DNA of 64,000 nucleotides, taken from positions 1-64,000 of the forward strand of contig CAMLLD010000014.1 in NCBI GenBank assembly GCA_946480785.1, given 5' to 3'. The position numbers and the translations under genes were made by a program. Of the stretch, positions 10,765 through 20,483 are shown piece after piece (within the stretch, counting starts at the first letter, position 1; every line of letters begins with the position of its first letter). The notes beneath the pieces were generated by a model. That model was not told where the DNA came from. It saw only the letters and a program-made list of their open reading frames with translations, and made no database searches. The stretch comes from an uncultured Blastocatellia bacterium. Its GTDB lineage: Bacteria > Acidobacteriota > Blastocatellia > Pyrinomonadales > Pyrinomonadaceae.

Positions 10765-10816
10765 CATAGTCCTGCGACTCTCCGCGACAAATCCCGCGGA
10801 GGTAAACAGGACTATG
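10765..10816 (+). promoter_or_regulatory. Leader hairpin sequestering ribosome site and start codon
   Basis: CATAGTCCTG (10765-10774) is perfectly complementary to CAGGACTATG (10807-10816), which contains the ATG of the downstream peptidase. Inside it, CTCCGCG (10780-10786) pairs with CGCGGAG (10795-10801), covering most of the GGAGG ribosome site (10798-10802). Both initiation signals are therefore in stems. This predicts translational control; the mechanism (temperature, protein or coupling) is inference. Confidence 0.6.
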
Positions 10817-11662
10817 CGTTGGCGAGGCGAACGAGAAAGCTCAAATATCGAGGACCGTCGTGGTCTATCCGGAGGGAAGATCGCGGTCGGCGGCGGACTG
10901 GGCACTGTGGTGATCATGATCATCGCGCTGCTCTTCGGCGCGGACCCGCGGCAACTGCTGCAGCAGGTTCCCGACAATCAACCGAGTCAGGTCCAAACCT
11001 CACGGCCGCAAAACCCGCAAGAGGAAGAAGAGAAACAATTCGTGGGCGTCGTGCTTGGGAAAACGGAAGACGTTTGGCACGACATCTTTCGTCAGAACGG
11101 GCGCGAGTATCGCGAACCGCACCTCGTTCTGTTTACGGACCAGGTGCGTTCGGCGTGTGGCATTACGGGTTCGGCGGTTGGACCGTTTTATTGTCCCGGC
11201 GATGAGAAGGTGTATATCGATTTGTCGTTCTACGACGAGTTGCGGCAACGTTTCAACGCGCCCGGCGATTTCGCGCAGGCGTATGTGGTGGCGCATGAAG
11301 TTGGTCATCACGTGCAGAAGCTGTTGGGCATTTCGGAGCGCGTGGAGCGGTTGCAGAGTCGTGCGAGTGAGGTCGAGGCGAACCAGTTGTCGGTGCGTTT
11401 GGAGTTGCAGGCCGATTTCTTTGCGGGCGTGTTTGCGCGGTACGTGCAGAACCAGGGTGTATTGGAAGAGGGTGATATTGAAGAGGCGTTGCGCGCGGCG
11501 AGTGCGGTTGGTGACGATCAGATTCAACGGCGCGAGACGGGATACGTCGTGCCCGATTCATTCACGCACGGTACGTCCGCGCAGCGGTTGAAGTGGTTCA
11601 AGAAAGGGTACGACACCGGCGACATCCGCCAGGGCGACACCTTCAACGCAAGTGATTTGTGA
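10814..11662 (+). CDS. Neutral zinc metallopeptidase (YpfJ/KPN_00273 family)
   Basis: 282 residues. The N-terminal signature RWRGERESSNIEDRRG is followed by one membrane helix (about residues 31-47) and a Pro/Gln-rich linker. The peptidase domain has the HEVGHHVQ zinc motif near residue 162 and a downstream ELQADFFAGVFA segment supplying the third ligand. The family is membrane-anchored with an external catalytic domain. Translation starts inside a strong leader hairpin. An alternative later start is unlikely because the family signature begins here. Confidence 0.92.
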   Translation: MRWRGERESSNIEDRRGLSGGKIAVGGGLGTVVIMIIALLFGADPRQLLQQVPDNQPSQVQTSRPQNPQEEEEKQFVGVVLGKTEDVWHDIFRQNGREYREPHLVLFTDQVRSACGITGSAVGPFYCPGDEKVYIDLSFYDELRQRFNAPGDFAQAYVVAHEVGHHVQKLLGISERVERLQSRASEVEANQLSVRLELQADFFAGVFARYVQNQGVLEEGDIEEALRAASAVGDDQIQRRETGYVVPDSFTHGTSAQRLKWFKKGYDTGDIRQGDTFNASDL

Positions 11663-11729
11663 GGTTGACGTCCGAAAATTTAGGCTGTAACAACGGAACA
11701 AAGTAGAGATGCGGGGAGTATAGTCCCGC

Positions 11730-13514
11730 ATGACTATCACTGAGACTCCCCCCAAGCCACTCAGGCTGTGGCCCGCAATCGTCGCGGTCGCGTTGCAATG
11801 GTTCTTTCGCATCGCAGTCAAAGCGTTCGTGCCCGGCATCACGGGTTTCGGTTATGCGGTGATGGGCTCACTCGCGTTCGCGCTCGTGCTGGTCATCTGG
11901 TGGCTGTTCTTCAGCCGCGCGCGTTGGCGCGAACGCCTCGGCGCACTCGCGCTGATCGTCGCTGCAATGGGTGTCACGTGGCTGCTCAAGCACGACTCGA
12001 TGTGGCTGCCGTGGCTCTTTGCTTACGCGATTCCGATCCTGTCGCTCGCGTTCGTCGCGTGGGCAGTAGCGACGAGTCGACTGTCGAACAGAGTGCGACA
12101 CGCGACGATGATCGCGACGATCCTGATCGCGTGCTTTGGTTGGTTGTTAGTCAGACAAGATGGCATCAACGGAGATCACGTAGCGACCTTCGGTTGGCGC
12201 TGGCGTGCGAGTTCGGAAGAACGTCTTCTCGCTCAAACCGGTGAAGAGCAAACGAGCACGCCAGCGTCTGCAACCGCAACTCCCATCACACCCGCAACCG
12301 CAGCATCACCTTCTCCTTCCGCAACTCCCGGGAAACAAACCGCGACAACGACTGCGCCCGCAACTGAGAAACGCGCTGAGTGGCCCGGCTTTCGTGGTCC
12401 AAGACGCGACGGCGTCGTGCGCGGCGTGAAGATCAAAACCGACTGGACCGCTGCGCCGCCGGTGCAACTGTGGAAACGCTCGATCGGTCCGGGCTGGTCG
12501 TCGTTCGCCGTGAGCGGCGACGTTTTCTACACGCAGGAACAACGCGGCGAAAACGAAGAAGTGGTCTGTTACAAGTTGAGCACGGGCCAACCGGTGTGGT
12601 CGCATCGCGACAACGTGCGCTTCTTCGAGTCGAACGGGGGCGCCGGCCCGCGTGCGACACCGACGCTGAGCGGCGATCGTGTCTACACCTTCGGCGCGAC
12701 CGGAATCCTGAACGCACTCGACGCCGGAACTGGCGCAGTTGTCTGGACGCACAACGTTTCGACCGACACGGGCACGCAGATTCCATTCTGGGGGTTTGCG
12801 AGTTCGCCGCTCGTGATCGGTGATGAAGTGATCGTGGCGGCCGCCGGACAGCTCGTCGCATACGACGCTGCAAAAGGAAACAAACGCTGGGTTGGACCAG
12901 CGGGCAGCGACAGTTATAGCTCGCCACAGCTTGTCACGCTCGGCGGCGTCGCGCAGGTTTTACTGATGAGCTCGAACAATGCGACGAGCGTTTCGCCGGC
13001 TGACGGTAAACAACTCTGGTCGTACCCGTGGTCCGTGAACGTGATTGTGCAGCCTGCGGTGACGCCCGACGGCGATGTGCTGATCACGAGTCAGGAAAAC
13101 GGCGCGCGCCGGCTTGCGGTAGCGCACAACGGCGCAAACTGGAGCGTCTCCGAGCGTTGGACCTCAAACGGGCTGAAGCCTTACTTCAACGACTTCGTGA
13201 TTCACAAAGGCTACGCGTTTGGCTTCGACGGTCGCATTCTTTCGTGCATTGATTTAAAGGACGGGCAGCGCAAGTGGAAAGGCGGTCGTTACGGCAACGG
13301 TCAACTCGTGCTGCTGCCGGATCAGGATCTGTTGCTGGTGCTTTCGGAAGAAGGCGAGCTCGCGCTCGTGCAAGCGACACCGGACCAGTTCACTGAGATC
13401 GCGAAGCTGCCGGCGATCGAAGGCAAGACGTGGAACCATCCGGTGCTTGTCGGCGACACGCTGCTGGTTCGTAACGGCGAACAGATGGCCGCGTTCAAAT
13501 TAGCCACAGACTGA
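11730..13514 (+). CDS. Membrane-anchored PQQ-like beta-propeller protein
   Basis: 594 residues. Four hydrophobic helices (about residues 10-135) are followed by a low-complexity Thr/Ala/Pro linker (about 170-210), then a WPGFRGPRRDGVV motif and repeated PQQ-type blades (for example VYTFGATGILNALDAGTGAVVW). Such proteins lack the dehydrogenase active site and are usually assembly or binding propellers outside the membrane. The final codons (..ATD, stop) are encoded by the left arm of an inverted repeat that also ends the convergent copper ATPase gene. Confidence 0.85.
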   Translation: MTITETPPKPLRLWPAIVAVALQWFFRIAVKAFVPGITGFGYAVMGSLAFALVLVIWWLFFSRARWRERLGALALIVAAMGVTWLLKHDSMWLPWLFAYAIPILSLAFVAWAVATSRLSNRVRHATMIATILIACFGWLLVRQDGINGDHVATFGWRWRASSEERLLAQTGEEQTSTPASATATPITPATAASPSPSATPGKQTATTTAPATEKRAEWPGFRGPRRDGVVRGVKIKTDWTAAPPVQLWKRSIGPGWSSFAVSGDVFYTQEQRGENEEVVCYKLSTGQPVWSHRDNVRFFESNGGAGPRATPTLSGDRVYTFGATGILNALDAGTGAVVWTHNVSTDTGTQIPFWGFASSPLVIGDEVIVAAAGQLVAYDAAKGNKRWVGPAGSDSYSSPQLVTLGGVAQVLLMSSNNATSVSPADGKQLWSYPWSVNVIVQPAVTPDGDVLITSQENGARRLAVAHNGANWSVSERWTSNGLKPYFNDFVIHKGYAFGFDGRILSCIDLKDGQRKWKGGRYGNGQLVLLPDQDLLLVLSEEGELALVQATPDQFTEIAKLPAIEGKTWNHPVLVGDTLLVRNGEQMAAFKLATD

Positions 13515-13627
13515 CACGGACAGACACAGACCGATGCCCTCATCGAGAACGTCCGTCTGGGCTCGAGCGCCTGACCATGCTCAACGCTTGTCCGTGTTCG
13601 TCCGTGTCAATCCGTGGCTGTTCTTAG
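13502..13627. repeat. Inverted repeat between convergent genes, copy 1 of a dispersed family
   Basis: The left arm reads GCCACAGACTGACACGGACA and the right arm, read on the other strand, GCCACGGATTGACACGGACG. Both arms supply the terminal Ala-Thr-Asp and TGA of the gene they end (11730-13514 and 13607-15940). A related element is at 55421-55499. It is probably a MITE-like or REP-like intergenic element; no transposase is visible. Confidence 0.65.
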
Positions 13628-15940
13628 CCGGAGCGCGTTTGCGATTACCGACACTGAGCTGAAGCTCATCGCCGCCGCAGCGATCATCGGGCTTAGCAGC
13701 AGACCAAAGAACGGATACAACACACCCGCGGCGATCGGCACGCCGAGCGTGTTGTAGACGAACGCAAAGAACAGGTTTTGTTTGATGTTCTGCATCGTCG
13801 CGCGGCTCAGACGCAGCGCGCGTACGATCCCGCGTAAGTCGCCTTTGACGAGCGTCACGCCCGCGCTTTCCATCGCGACGTCAGTGCCCGTTCCCATCGC
13901 AATGCCGACGTCTGCCTGCGCGAGTGCAGGCGCGTCGTTGATCCCGTCGCCAGCCATCGCGACCTTTCGTCCTTCGTTCTGAAAACGCTTCACTACGTCA
14001 GCTTTCTGAGTGGGCAAAACTTCGGGTACGACTTCGTCGATACCGAGCCGGCGCGCAACCGCTTCCGCTGTGGTGCGGCTGTCACCGGTGAGCATAACTA
14101 CCCGGATGCGTTGATCGTGCAGTTGCCGGATCGCTTCCGGCGTTGTGTCCTTGATCGGATCCGCGACACCGAGAATTCCCGCCGCCTTGCCATCGACGAC
14201 GACGAACATCACTGTCTGACCTTCACGGCGCTGCTCTTCGGCGCGAGTGCTAAGCGCATCAGCGCCGGCGCCGAGTTCTTCGAGCAGTGCGCGGTTGCCG
14301 AGCGCGACCGCGCGACCGTTGACACTTCCCTTCACGCCTTTGCCCGTCAACGACTCAAACGACTCCGCTTTCAGCAACGCGACACCGCGTTCCTCCGCAC
14401 CCGCAACAATCGCCGCCGCGAGCGGATGCTCACTGCCGCGTTCGAGACTCGCCGCGAGTTGCAGCAATTCCCTTTCGTCAAAACCTGCCGCAGACGCGAC
14501 CGTGACAAGCTTCGGTTTGCCTTCCGTCAACGTGCCCGTCTTATCGACCACCAGCGTGTCGATCTCACGCAACACCTCGATCGCCTCAGCATTTCTAAAC
14601 AAGATTCCCGCGTGCGCGCCTTTGCCGGTTGCGACCATGATCGACATCGGTGTCGCGAGTCCGAGCGCGCACGGACACGCGATGATCAGCACCGCAACTG
14701 CGTTGATGATCGCGTAAGCCATGCGCGGCTCCGGCCCAACCAACGCCCAAACAAAGAACGTGACGATCGCTATCAGAATCACCGTCGGCACGAAGTAACC
14801 CGCGACGACATCAGCCAGTCGCTGAATCGGCGCGCGGCTGCGTTGTGCGTCAGCCACCATCTGCACGATCTGCGACAACAGCGTTTCCGATCCCACGCGC
14901 TCCGCACGCATCACGAGCGATCCGGTGCCGTTCACGGTCGCGCCGATCACGCGATCTCCCGCATGTTTCTCAACCGGGATCGACTCGCCCGTGACCATCG
15001 ACTCATCGACGGCGCTACTCCCTTCCAACACGACACCGTCAACCGGAATCTTCTCACCGGGCCGCACGCGCAACACATCGCCTTTCATCACGTGCTCTAG
15101 CGGCACGTCTGCTTCGCTGCCATCGGGCGCGATGCGTCGTGCAGTCTTCGGCGCGAGTCCGAGCAACGCGCGCAACGCGGCGCTCGTCGAGCTGCGTGCT
15201 TTCAGTTCCAACACCTGGCCCAGCAATACGAGCGTCGTGATCACGGCGGCCGCTTCGAAGTAAACGGGCACGTTGCCCATGTGATCGCGAAACGACGCGG
15301 GAAAGATCTGCGGCACTACGGTGGCGATCAGGCTATAGACGTACGCCACCGCAACGCCGAGCCCGATCAACGTGAACATGTTGAGACTGCGATTGACGAT
15401 CGAGAACCACGCGCGAACGAAGAACGGCCACCCGCCCCACAGCACGACCGGCGTCGCAAGCACGAGCGAGATCCAGTTGCTGAACTGTGGTCCAATCGCG
15501 GTGCGCACCGGATCGCCCGGCAGCATTTCGCTCATGCTCAGCAACAACAACGGCAGCGACAACGCGAGACTCACCCAGAAACGCCGCTTCATATCGACGA
15601 GCTCGGAGTTGTCTTCTTCGAGCGTCGCGGTGCGCGGCTCGAGCGCCATACCACAGATCGGACAAAAGCCCGGCGCATCACGAACGATCTCGGGATGCAT
15701 CGGACACGTGTACTCGATCTTCTCTCCCGTTCGCGCCGCAACAAGTTCCGACTCTTTCTTGCGCGTGAGTTGAATCGTTGCCGGAGCCGAAGCCTTAATC
15801 AGAAACCGTTCAGGATCTTCCCGAAACTTGTGCAAGCAGTGCGTGCCGCAAAAGTAGTAAGTCTCGCCTTTGTACTCATACTCTCCCGCCGCGTGCTGCG
15901 GGTTGACGGTCATAGCACAAACAGGATCAATACGCGTCAT
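13607..15940 (-). CDS. Copper-translocating P1B-type ATPase with YHS and HMBD domains
   Basis: 777 residues. An N-terminal YHS domain ([14 protein letters not shown]...YYFCGTHC) is followed by a heavy-metal-binding motif ([16 protein letters not shown], about residues 74-100) instead of the usual CxxC HMA domain. Then come eight predicted membrane helices with the [10 protein letters not shown] transport motif, [11 protein letters not shown] phosphorylation site, and [16 protein letters not shown] hinge. It pumps Cu+ (possibly Ag+) from the cytoplasm. Its start overlaps the multicopper oxidase stop by 4 bases in a copper-resistance operon. The C-terminal Ala-Thr-Asp is encoded by an inverted repeat. 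Confidence 0.95.
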   Translation of the reverse strand: MTRIDPVCAMTVNPQHAAGEYEYKGETYYFCGTHCLHKFREDPERFLIKASAPATIQLTRKKESELVAARTGEKIEYTCPMHPEIVRDAPGFCPICGMALEPRTATLEEDNSELVDMKRRFWVSLALSLPLLLLSMSEMLPGDPVRTAIGPQFSNWISLVLATPVVLWGGWPFFVRAWFSIVNRSLNMFTLIGLGVAVAYVYSLIATVVPQIFPASFRDHMGNVPVYFEAAAVITTLVLLGQVLELKARSSTSAALRALLGLAPKTARRIAPDGSEADVPLEHVMKGDVLRVRPGEKIPVDGVVLEGSSAVDESMVTGESIPVEKHAGDRVIGATVNGTGSLVMRAERVGSETLLSQIVQMVADAQRSRAPIQRLADVVAGYFVPTVILIAIVTFFVWALVGPEPRMAYAIINAVAVLIIACPCALGLATPMSIMVATGKGAHAGILFRNAEAIEVLREIDTLVVDKTGTLTEGKPKLVTVASAAGFDERELLQLAASLERGSEHPLAAAIVAGAEERGVALLKAESFESLTGKGVKGSVNGRAVALGNRALLEELGAGADALSTRAEEQRREGQTVMFVVVDGKAAGILGVADPIKDTTPEAIRQLHDQRIRVVMLTGDSRTTAEAVARRLGIDEVVPEVLPTQKADVVKRFQNEGRKVAMAGDGINDAPALAQADVGIAMGTGTDVAMESAGVTLVKGDLRGIVRALRLSRATMQNIKQNLFFAFVYNTLGVPIAAGVLYPFFGLLLSPMIAAAAMSFSSVSVIANALRLRTATD

Positions 15941-17202
15941 ACAATTCCCTCGCGGATGCGCCGCTGCACTTCATCATATTCCTCGGGTGGCAACACGCGC
16001 ACGAGCGTCATCATGCCCATCATCGACGCGGTCCAGCCCGGCGGCAATCCGTACGTCTGCGGCTTCGCCACTTCCTTGTCCACGATCATGATCATCTCCT
16101 GCGGATAACCGGGTACCTGCTTCCTCTGCGCTTCATCGGCGCCGCCCATGTTTTGCCCAACCATCGAGATCATATTGTTCATCATGTGATGCGGCAGGTG
16201 ACAATGGACCATCCAGTTGCCGGCGCGCACCGCCTCAAACTCCACGTCGCGCGCCTGCGCTACGCCGACGAGCACAGTGTTGCCCGGGTACCACGCGGTT
16301 TCGGGAACGCGCCCGCCCTCGGTTCCGGTGACGTAGAACTGATGACCGTGCATGTGCATCGGGTGATGGTCCATGCCGAGGTTCACCATGCGCAGGCGCA
16401 CGCGTTCGCCTTGCCGCACGATCATCGGCGTTGTGGCCGGCCCGGCTTTGCCGTTGATCGTGAGCCAGTTGAACTCCATCTTGAGCGTGTTCGGTACCGG
16501 ATTGTTCGGCAGCAGCGCAAACTCCTGCAGGATGAGACCGAAGTCTTTGTCGCAGTGCGGCGTGTGTGCCGTCTGCGGGTGAATGATGAACAGCCCGATC
16601 GTGCCCATCATCTGCTGCATCGCGCCATGCGAGTGATAAAAGAACGTGCCGTGTTGATGCAGCGTGAATTCGTAAGTGAAACTCGCGCCGGGCTCGATCA
16701 GCGGCTGACTGATGAACGGAACCCCATCCATCGCGGGCGGCGTTTCGATGCCGTGCCAATGAATGCTCGTCGGCTCCGGTAGTTGGTTGTGCAATGTGAT
16801 TCGGACGCGATCGCCTTCGTTCACTTCGATCGTTGGACCAGGCACGCTGCCGTTGTAGCCCCAGCCGATCATCTCGCGCATACCTAGAAGGAGAGTCGTC
16901 TTCACGACTTCCGCCGAGAGATGAAACACCTTCACGCCGTTGTCGAGTGTGAACGGCAGCTTCGCCACGTCCGGCGTTTCGACGGGAACGTTCGCCGAGC
17001 TCTGACTCGGCGTTGACACTCTCGGCGCGGATGTTTCCTTCTTCGCAGGCGCCTCTTTCTTCTCAGGTTCTGGTTTCGGCGGCTCGGACGGCTGCGGATG
17101 CATGTGGCCCTGATGCTGCGCCGCAGCGATTCCACCGCCCGCCAACACACTCGCGCCCAGCAACCCCGACTTCTTCAAAAACTCTCGTCGACTGTCACTC
17201 AT
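15937..17202 (-). CDS. Tat-exported multicopper oxidase
   Basis: 421 residues with a twin-arginine leader ([21 protein letters not shown]) and a Pro/Glu/Lys-rich linker to about residue 70. Copper-ligand motifs are [23 protein letters not shown] and the C-terminal [12 protein letters not shown] cluster. The last is the T1/T3 region, and its methionines suggest a cuprous oxidase that turns Cu+ into less toxic Cu2+ in the periplasm. Four-base overlaps with both neighbours place it in a tight copper operon with the ATPase and TolC-like gene. Confidence 0.93.
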   Translation of the reverse strand: MSDSRREFLKKSGLLGASVLAGGGIAAAQHQGHMHPQPSEPPKPEPEKKEAPAKKETSAPRVSTPSQSSANVPVETPDVAKLPFTLDNGVKVFHLSAEVVKTTLLLGMREMIGWGYNGSVPGPTIEVNEGDRVRITLHNQLPEPTSIHWHGIETPPAMDGVPFISQPLIEPGASFTYEFTLHQHGTFFYHSHGAMQQMMGTIGLFIIHPQTAHTPHCDKDFGLILQEFALLPNNPVPNTLKMEFNWLTINGKAGPATTPMIVRQGERVRLRMVNLGMDHHPMHMHGHQFYVTGTEGGRVPETAWYPGNTVLVGVAQARDVEFEAVRAGNWMVHCHLPHHMMNNMISMVGQNMGGADEAQRKQVPGYPQEMIMIVDKEVAKPQTYGLPPGWTASMMGMMTLVRVLPPEEYDEVQRRIREGIV

Positions 17203-18527
17203 CTCTCATTACTCCTCATGATCGGCTCCAAACCGTCCTGCAGCAAAAACCCACGCAACCCGACTGCCTGCTCGCGCAGTTGGACCAGCGCCTTCGCATA
17301 CTCGACTTCCACCTGGAAAAGCGTTCGCTGCGCCGTCAGCACCTGCGGATAGGGCGCGGCCATCGCGCGGAAGTTCTGCAGCTGCAGCTCGTATGCTTCA
17401 CGTGCCCGCGGAATGATCTGCGTGCGATAACGCTCGACTACTTGCTGCGCATTGCGATACTCGCGAAAAACGGCGGCGAAGCGAGTGCGCAACAACAACT
17501 GCACGCGCTCGAGATCGCGTTCGGCAATCGCGACCTCCGCGTCCGCAGCCGCGATGCCGCCCTGGTTGCGATTGAACAGCGGCACGTTGACGCCAACTTG
17601 CAGTTGTCCTTCGAGACCTTTGCGTTGGCCCACGAGCGAAAACGGCGGCGCTTCGAAGCGGTCATAGCTGTAGCCGAGTCCACCACGCACAAACAGATCG
17701 GGAACGCGTTCGGCACGCGCCCGCGCGAGCACCGCGCGCGCACGTTCGACACTCGCTCGCGCAACGCGCACGTCGGGACTCTGTTGCAGCAGCGCATCCA
17801 GCAACTGCGCTTCATTCAACGGCGTGAGATCGTCGTCGGGATTGCCGGCGAGAGTCGCCGGCGGCAGCGATGGATTGCCGACCGTCGCCGCGAGTATTTG
17901 CCACGCGCGCAACCAATCGTTCTGCGCGTTGAGAAAATCGATCTCCGCACGCTGTGCTTCGATCTCGCTCTGCAACTGATCGGAACGATCGGCCTGGCCC
18001 ACGTTGTAAAGCTCTTTCGTAGTGGCAACCGTCTCGCTCGCCAGTTGCGACAAATCGGCACGCAACTGGACCAGACGCTGCGCGCCGAGAGTCTCGTAGT
18101 ACAGCACGCGAATCGAATTCGTGATCCGCAGACGCTGTGCTTCGGCGTTGATGACGGCTTGATCTCTTTCGCGTGCGAACACGTTGCGCGCCTTGCTCAG
18201 CTTTCCACCGAGGGGGATCGTCTGCTCGATGAACGCGCCGTGTTCGGCCGTCTCACCCGGCGAACGAAACGCAAATTCGTCGACGAAATAACCCGCAACA
18301 GGATTCGGAAATAGACCGGCCTGGCGTTGCCGGCCTTCAGCAGCCCGAACAGCAGCCTCGGCTTGCGCGAGTGTCGGATTGCGCTGGAGCGCCATCGCCT
18401 CGAGATCTTCCAGCTTCAGCGACGGCCCACTCGGCAAGACATCGCGCCGCGCCTGTTGTTGGGCCAACACAGCGGCGCTCAACATGCACAGCAGCACCGG
18501 CGCGCAGATGAACAGTTTCAAACTCAT
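17199..18527 (-). CDS. TolC/CusC-type outer membrane efflux protein
   Basis: 442 residues from the ATG at 18527, preceded by GGGGGA 5-6 bases upstream; a TTG four codons earlier is less likely because it overlaps this site. A signal peptide (KLFICAPVLLCMLSAAVLAQ) precedes a long alpha-helical, Ala/Gln/Arg-rich body with two OEP repeats (about residues 45-235 and 250-430). It should form the outer-membrane duct of a metal-efflux system. No periplasmic adaptor or RND pump gene is present in this operon, so those partners are elsewhere or the protein acts differently. Confidence 0.9.
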   Translation of the reverse strand: MSLKLFICAPVLLCMLSAAVLAQQQARRDVLPSGPSLKLEDLEAMALQRNPTLAQAEAAVRAAEGRQRQAGLFPNPVAGYFVDEFAFRSPGETAEHGAFIEQTIPLGGKLSKARNVFARERDQAVINAEAQRLRITNSIRVLYYETLGAQRLVQLRADLSQLASETVATTKELYNVGQADRSDQLQSEIEAQRAEIDFLNAQNDWLRAWQILAATVGNPSLPPATLAGNPDDDLTPLNEAQLLDALLQQSPDVRVARASVERARAVLARARAERVPDLFVRGGLGYSYDRFEAPPFSLVGQRKGLEGQLQVGVNVPLFNRNQGGIAAADAEVAIAERDLERVQLLLRTRFAAVFREYRNAQQVVERYRTQIIPRAREAYELQLQNFRAMAAPYPQVLTAQRTLFQVEVEYAKALVQLREQAVGLRGFLLQDGLEPIMRSNER

Positions 18528-18610
18528 TATTTCCCCCAAGGTGAATGACGGTAAGACTCACGCAGACCAGAGCCTGCGCGCACTTATGACGCGTGGATAT
18601 TCAGGAGGGA

Positions 18611-19030
18611 CTAAATACGGAAGACGTTGATGAGGACGTACAAGGCGCCGGCGTCGCGTGGTGGTCCATGCGCTTTCGCAACCCACGCAACTGTCTTCAG
18701 TACCGCTGTTGGATCAGCCGTCACAGAAGCAACTGAAACTGTCAGATCGCTCGCGCGTTGAGCGCTGTTCGCCTCCTGTAGCGCGGTATCGTCGCGTTTG
18801 TAAGAGGCGTAAATGACGCAGTGATTGCAAGCCGCGCCGCTGTCGCTTGTCTGAAAAGCATCAGCGTTCGCGTGTTGCATCTCGGGCGATTCATCCGCCG
18901 CAACCATGCCGTGACAGCTCTCGTGCGGCGCGCGTAAATGCGGGCAGATCGCAGCCAGCACAACTCCACCGCTCTGGCAGAACAACACTGCCCAGACCAC
19001 GATGCTCACTGCTACAAACCGCCGCTTCAT
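18611..19030 (-). CDS. Small exported Cys/His protein heading the copper operon
   Basis: 139 residues. A signal peptide (about residues 1-27) is followed by CPHLRAPHESCHG, a CNHC motif near residue 73 and a C-terminal HGPPRDAGALYVLINVFRI block. Short proteins of this build often precede cus/cop genes in Acidobacteriota and Bacteroidota; metal binding in the periplasm is inferred. It lies 83 bases upstream of the TolC-like gene on the same strand and is probably the first gene of the copper transcript. A TATAGT hexamer about 30 bases upstream could be its -10 element. Confidence 0.7.
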   Translation of the reverse strand: MKRRFVAVSIVVWAVLFCQSGGVVLAAICPHLRAPHESCHGMVAADESPEMQHANADAFQTSDSGAACNHCVIYASYKRDDTALQEANSAQRASDLTVSVASVTADPTAVLKTVAWVAKAHGPPRDAGALYVLINVFRI

Positions 19031-19121
19031 AATCGCAGGGCATCACTATAACATATCGTCCGACGACCTTAATCTCGGGTGGTAGACCTTTGGGGGAGTA
19101 TCACAAACTGGAGGAACGAAA

Positions 19122-19688
19122 ATGAAAGTTAACTGGCTGAAAGACGCCGACGCGGCGCTCGCGGAGGCGAAGACGAACAAGAAACCGCTGCTGATCGATT
19201 TCAGCGCTGCTCCTGCTTGAGGCGCCTGCGCTCGGCTGGAGGCCGAATCGTACGACAACGACGCCACCGCGGCATTCATCAACGAAAACTTTGTGCCGCT
19301 TGCAGCACACATCAAAGAACATCCCGCTTACTTCCACCGCTTCGACGCGCTCTGGACACCATCCGTGCTGATACTCGGCTCAAACGGAGAAGAACGTTAT
19401 CGCATCGAGGGCTATCTTCCGGTCGATGAGTTTCGCGCACAACTGGAGATGGGTCTCGCGCGTGTCGCGTTCATGAGTAAAAACTTTGCTGACGCGGAAC
19501 GGCGTTATGCGGCGGTGCTCGATCGTTACGGCAACACGAAAGCAGCGCCCGAAGCGCTCTACTGGAAAGGCGTCAGTCACTACAAGTCCACCAACGATCA
19601 CACGGTGCTGAGTGAACTGCCGGGAATGTTTCGGCAGCGATATCCTGACAGCATCTGGGCGATGAAGACCGTGGCCTGGGAGCATTGA
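19122..19688 (+). CDS. Thioredoxin-like selenoprotein candidate, UGA-encoded Sec in a UxxC motif
   Basis: The ATG at 19122 (GGAGG 8 bases upstream) opens a frame that meets TGA at codon 33 and then stays open to 19688. Across the TGA it reads LLIDFSAAPA-U-GACARLEAESYDN, so the TGA sits exactly where the first cysteine of a thioredoxin CxxC would be. The following NENFVPLAAHIKEHP and TPSVLILGSNGEERYRIEGYLP are thioredoxin-fold strands, and a TPR-like stretch (ADAERRYAAVLDRYG) ends the 188-residue protein. A hairpin directly after the TGA fits a bacterial SECIS. If decoded it is a redox enzyme; otherwise it is a pseudogene. Frame preservation strongly favours decoding. Confidence 0.82.
19218..19265 (+). 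promoter_or_regulatory. Putative bacterial SECIS element
   Basis: After TGA (19218-19220), TCGGC (19232-19236) pairs with GCCGA (19242-19246) around the loop TGGAG. TGCG (19227-19230) pairs with CGTA (19249-19252) after a small internal loop, and GGCG (19221-19224) can pair with CGCC (19262-19265). The loop begins 16 bases after the TGA and has G as its second base. As I recall the published bacterial SECIS model, both properties fit. Confidence 0.7.
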
Positions 19689-19691
19689 TAA

Positions 19692-20483
19692 GTGAGTACG
19701 AACATGGCCCAACCGATGCCGGCAATCTTCTTCGGACACGGCAATCCGATGAACGCGTTACAGCAGAACGACTGGACCAGCGGTTGGGCCACGATCGGCA
19801 AATCGATTCCGCGTCCGCGCGCGATTGTTTGTGTGTCGGCGCATTGGTATCTGCCGGCAACTCTCGTGAGCGCGATGGCACAGCCGCGCACGATTCACGA
19901 CTTCGGTGGCTTTCCGCGTGAGTTGTATCAGGTGCAGTACGGTGCGCCGGGCGCGCCCGAACTGGCGCGGCGCGTTAGCGAATTGCTCGCGCCGTTGAAT
20001 GTGGAGTTGGACCAGTCGTGGGGACTCGATCACGGAACGTGGTCCGTGCTCGTGCACGTCTTTCCGGAAGCTGACGTGCCGGTGATTCAACTCAGCATCG
20101 ACGAGACGCAGCCGGCTGCTTTTCATTTCGAGCTCGGTAAACGTTTGGCGCCTTTGCGCGACGAAGGAGTCTTGATCATGGGCAGCGGGAATCTCGTGCA
20201 CAACTTGCACACGTATGCGTGGGGCCGGCAGATACCCGAACCGTACGACTGGGCCGTGCGCTTTGAAGCAGCCGCGAAGCAGTTGATGACGGATGGTGAG
20301 TTTGCGCCTTTGATCGATTACGAGAGTCTCGGACGCGATGCGGTGCTGTCGATTCCCACGCCCGATCATTATCTGCCGTTGCTTTACGTGCTGGGCACAA
20401 AGCGCGACGACGAGGCCGTCAGCTTTCCGGTTGCAGGCGTCGATGGCGGATCGGTCTCGATGCTTACTGTGCAGCTTGGATAA
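19692..20483 (+). CDS. 4,5-DOPA dioxygenase extradiol-like protein (LigB superfamily)
   Basis: 263 residues. GTG at 19692 or ATG at 19704 can start it; the core begins MPAIFFGHGNPMNAL. Metal-site motifs of the YgiD/DODA family are FFGHGNP (His), SAHWYLP (His), WGLDHGTWSVL and GSGNLVHNL (His). It cleaves catechol-like rings with Fe2+ or Zn2+ in the cytoplasm. The gene lies 3 bases after the thioredoxin-like gene, so the two are probably one operon. Its last 20 bases overlap the convergent GH20-like gene. Confidence 0.9.
   Translation: MSTNMAQPMPAIFFGHGNPMNALQQNDWTSGWATIGKSIPRPRAIVCVSAHWYLPATLVSAMAQPRTIHDFGGFPRELYQVQYGAPGAPELARRVSELLAPLNVELDQSWGLDHGTWSVLVHVFPEADVPVIQLSIDETQPAAFHFELGKRLAPLRDEGVLIMGSGNLVHNLHTYAWGRQIPEPYDWAVRFEAAAKQLMTDGEFAPLIDYESLGRDAVLSIPTPDHYLPLLYVLGTKRDDEAVSFPVAGVDGGSVSMLTVQLG

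Noticed and set aside
19293..19688. 131-residue ORF starting MPLAAHIKEHP
   Set aside because: This is the downstream part of the thioredoxin-like gene after the in-frame TGA; it lacks a ribosome site and begins inside a fold strand.
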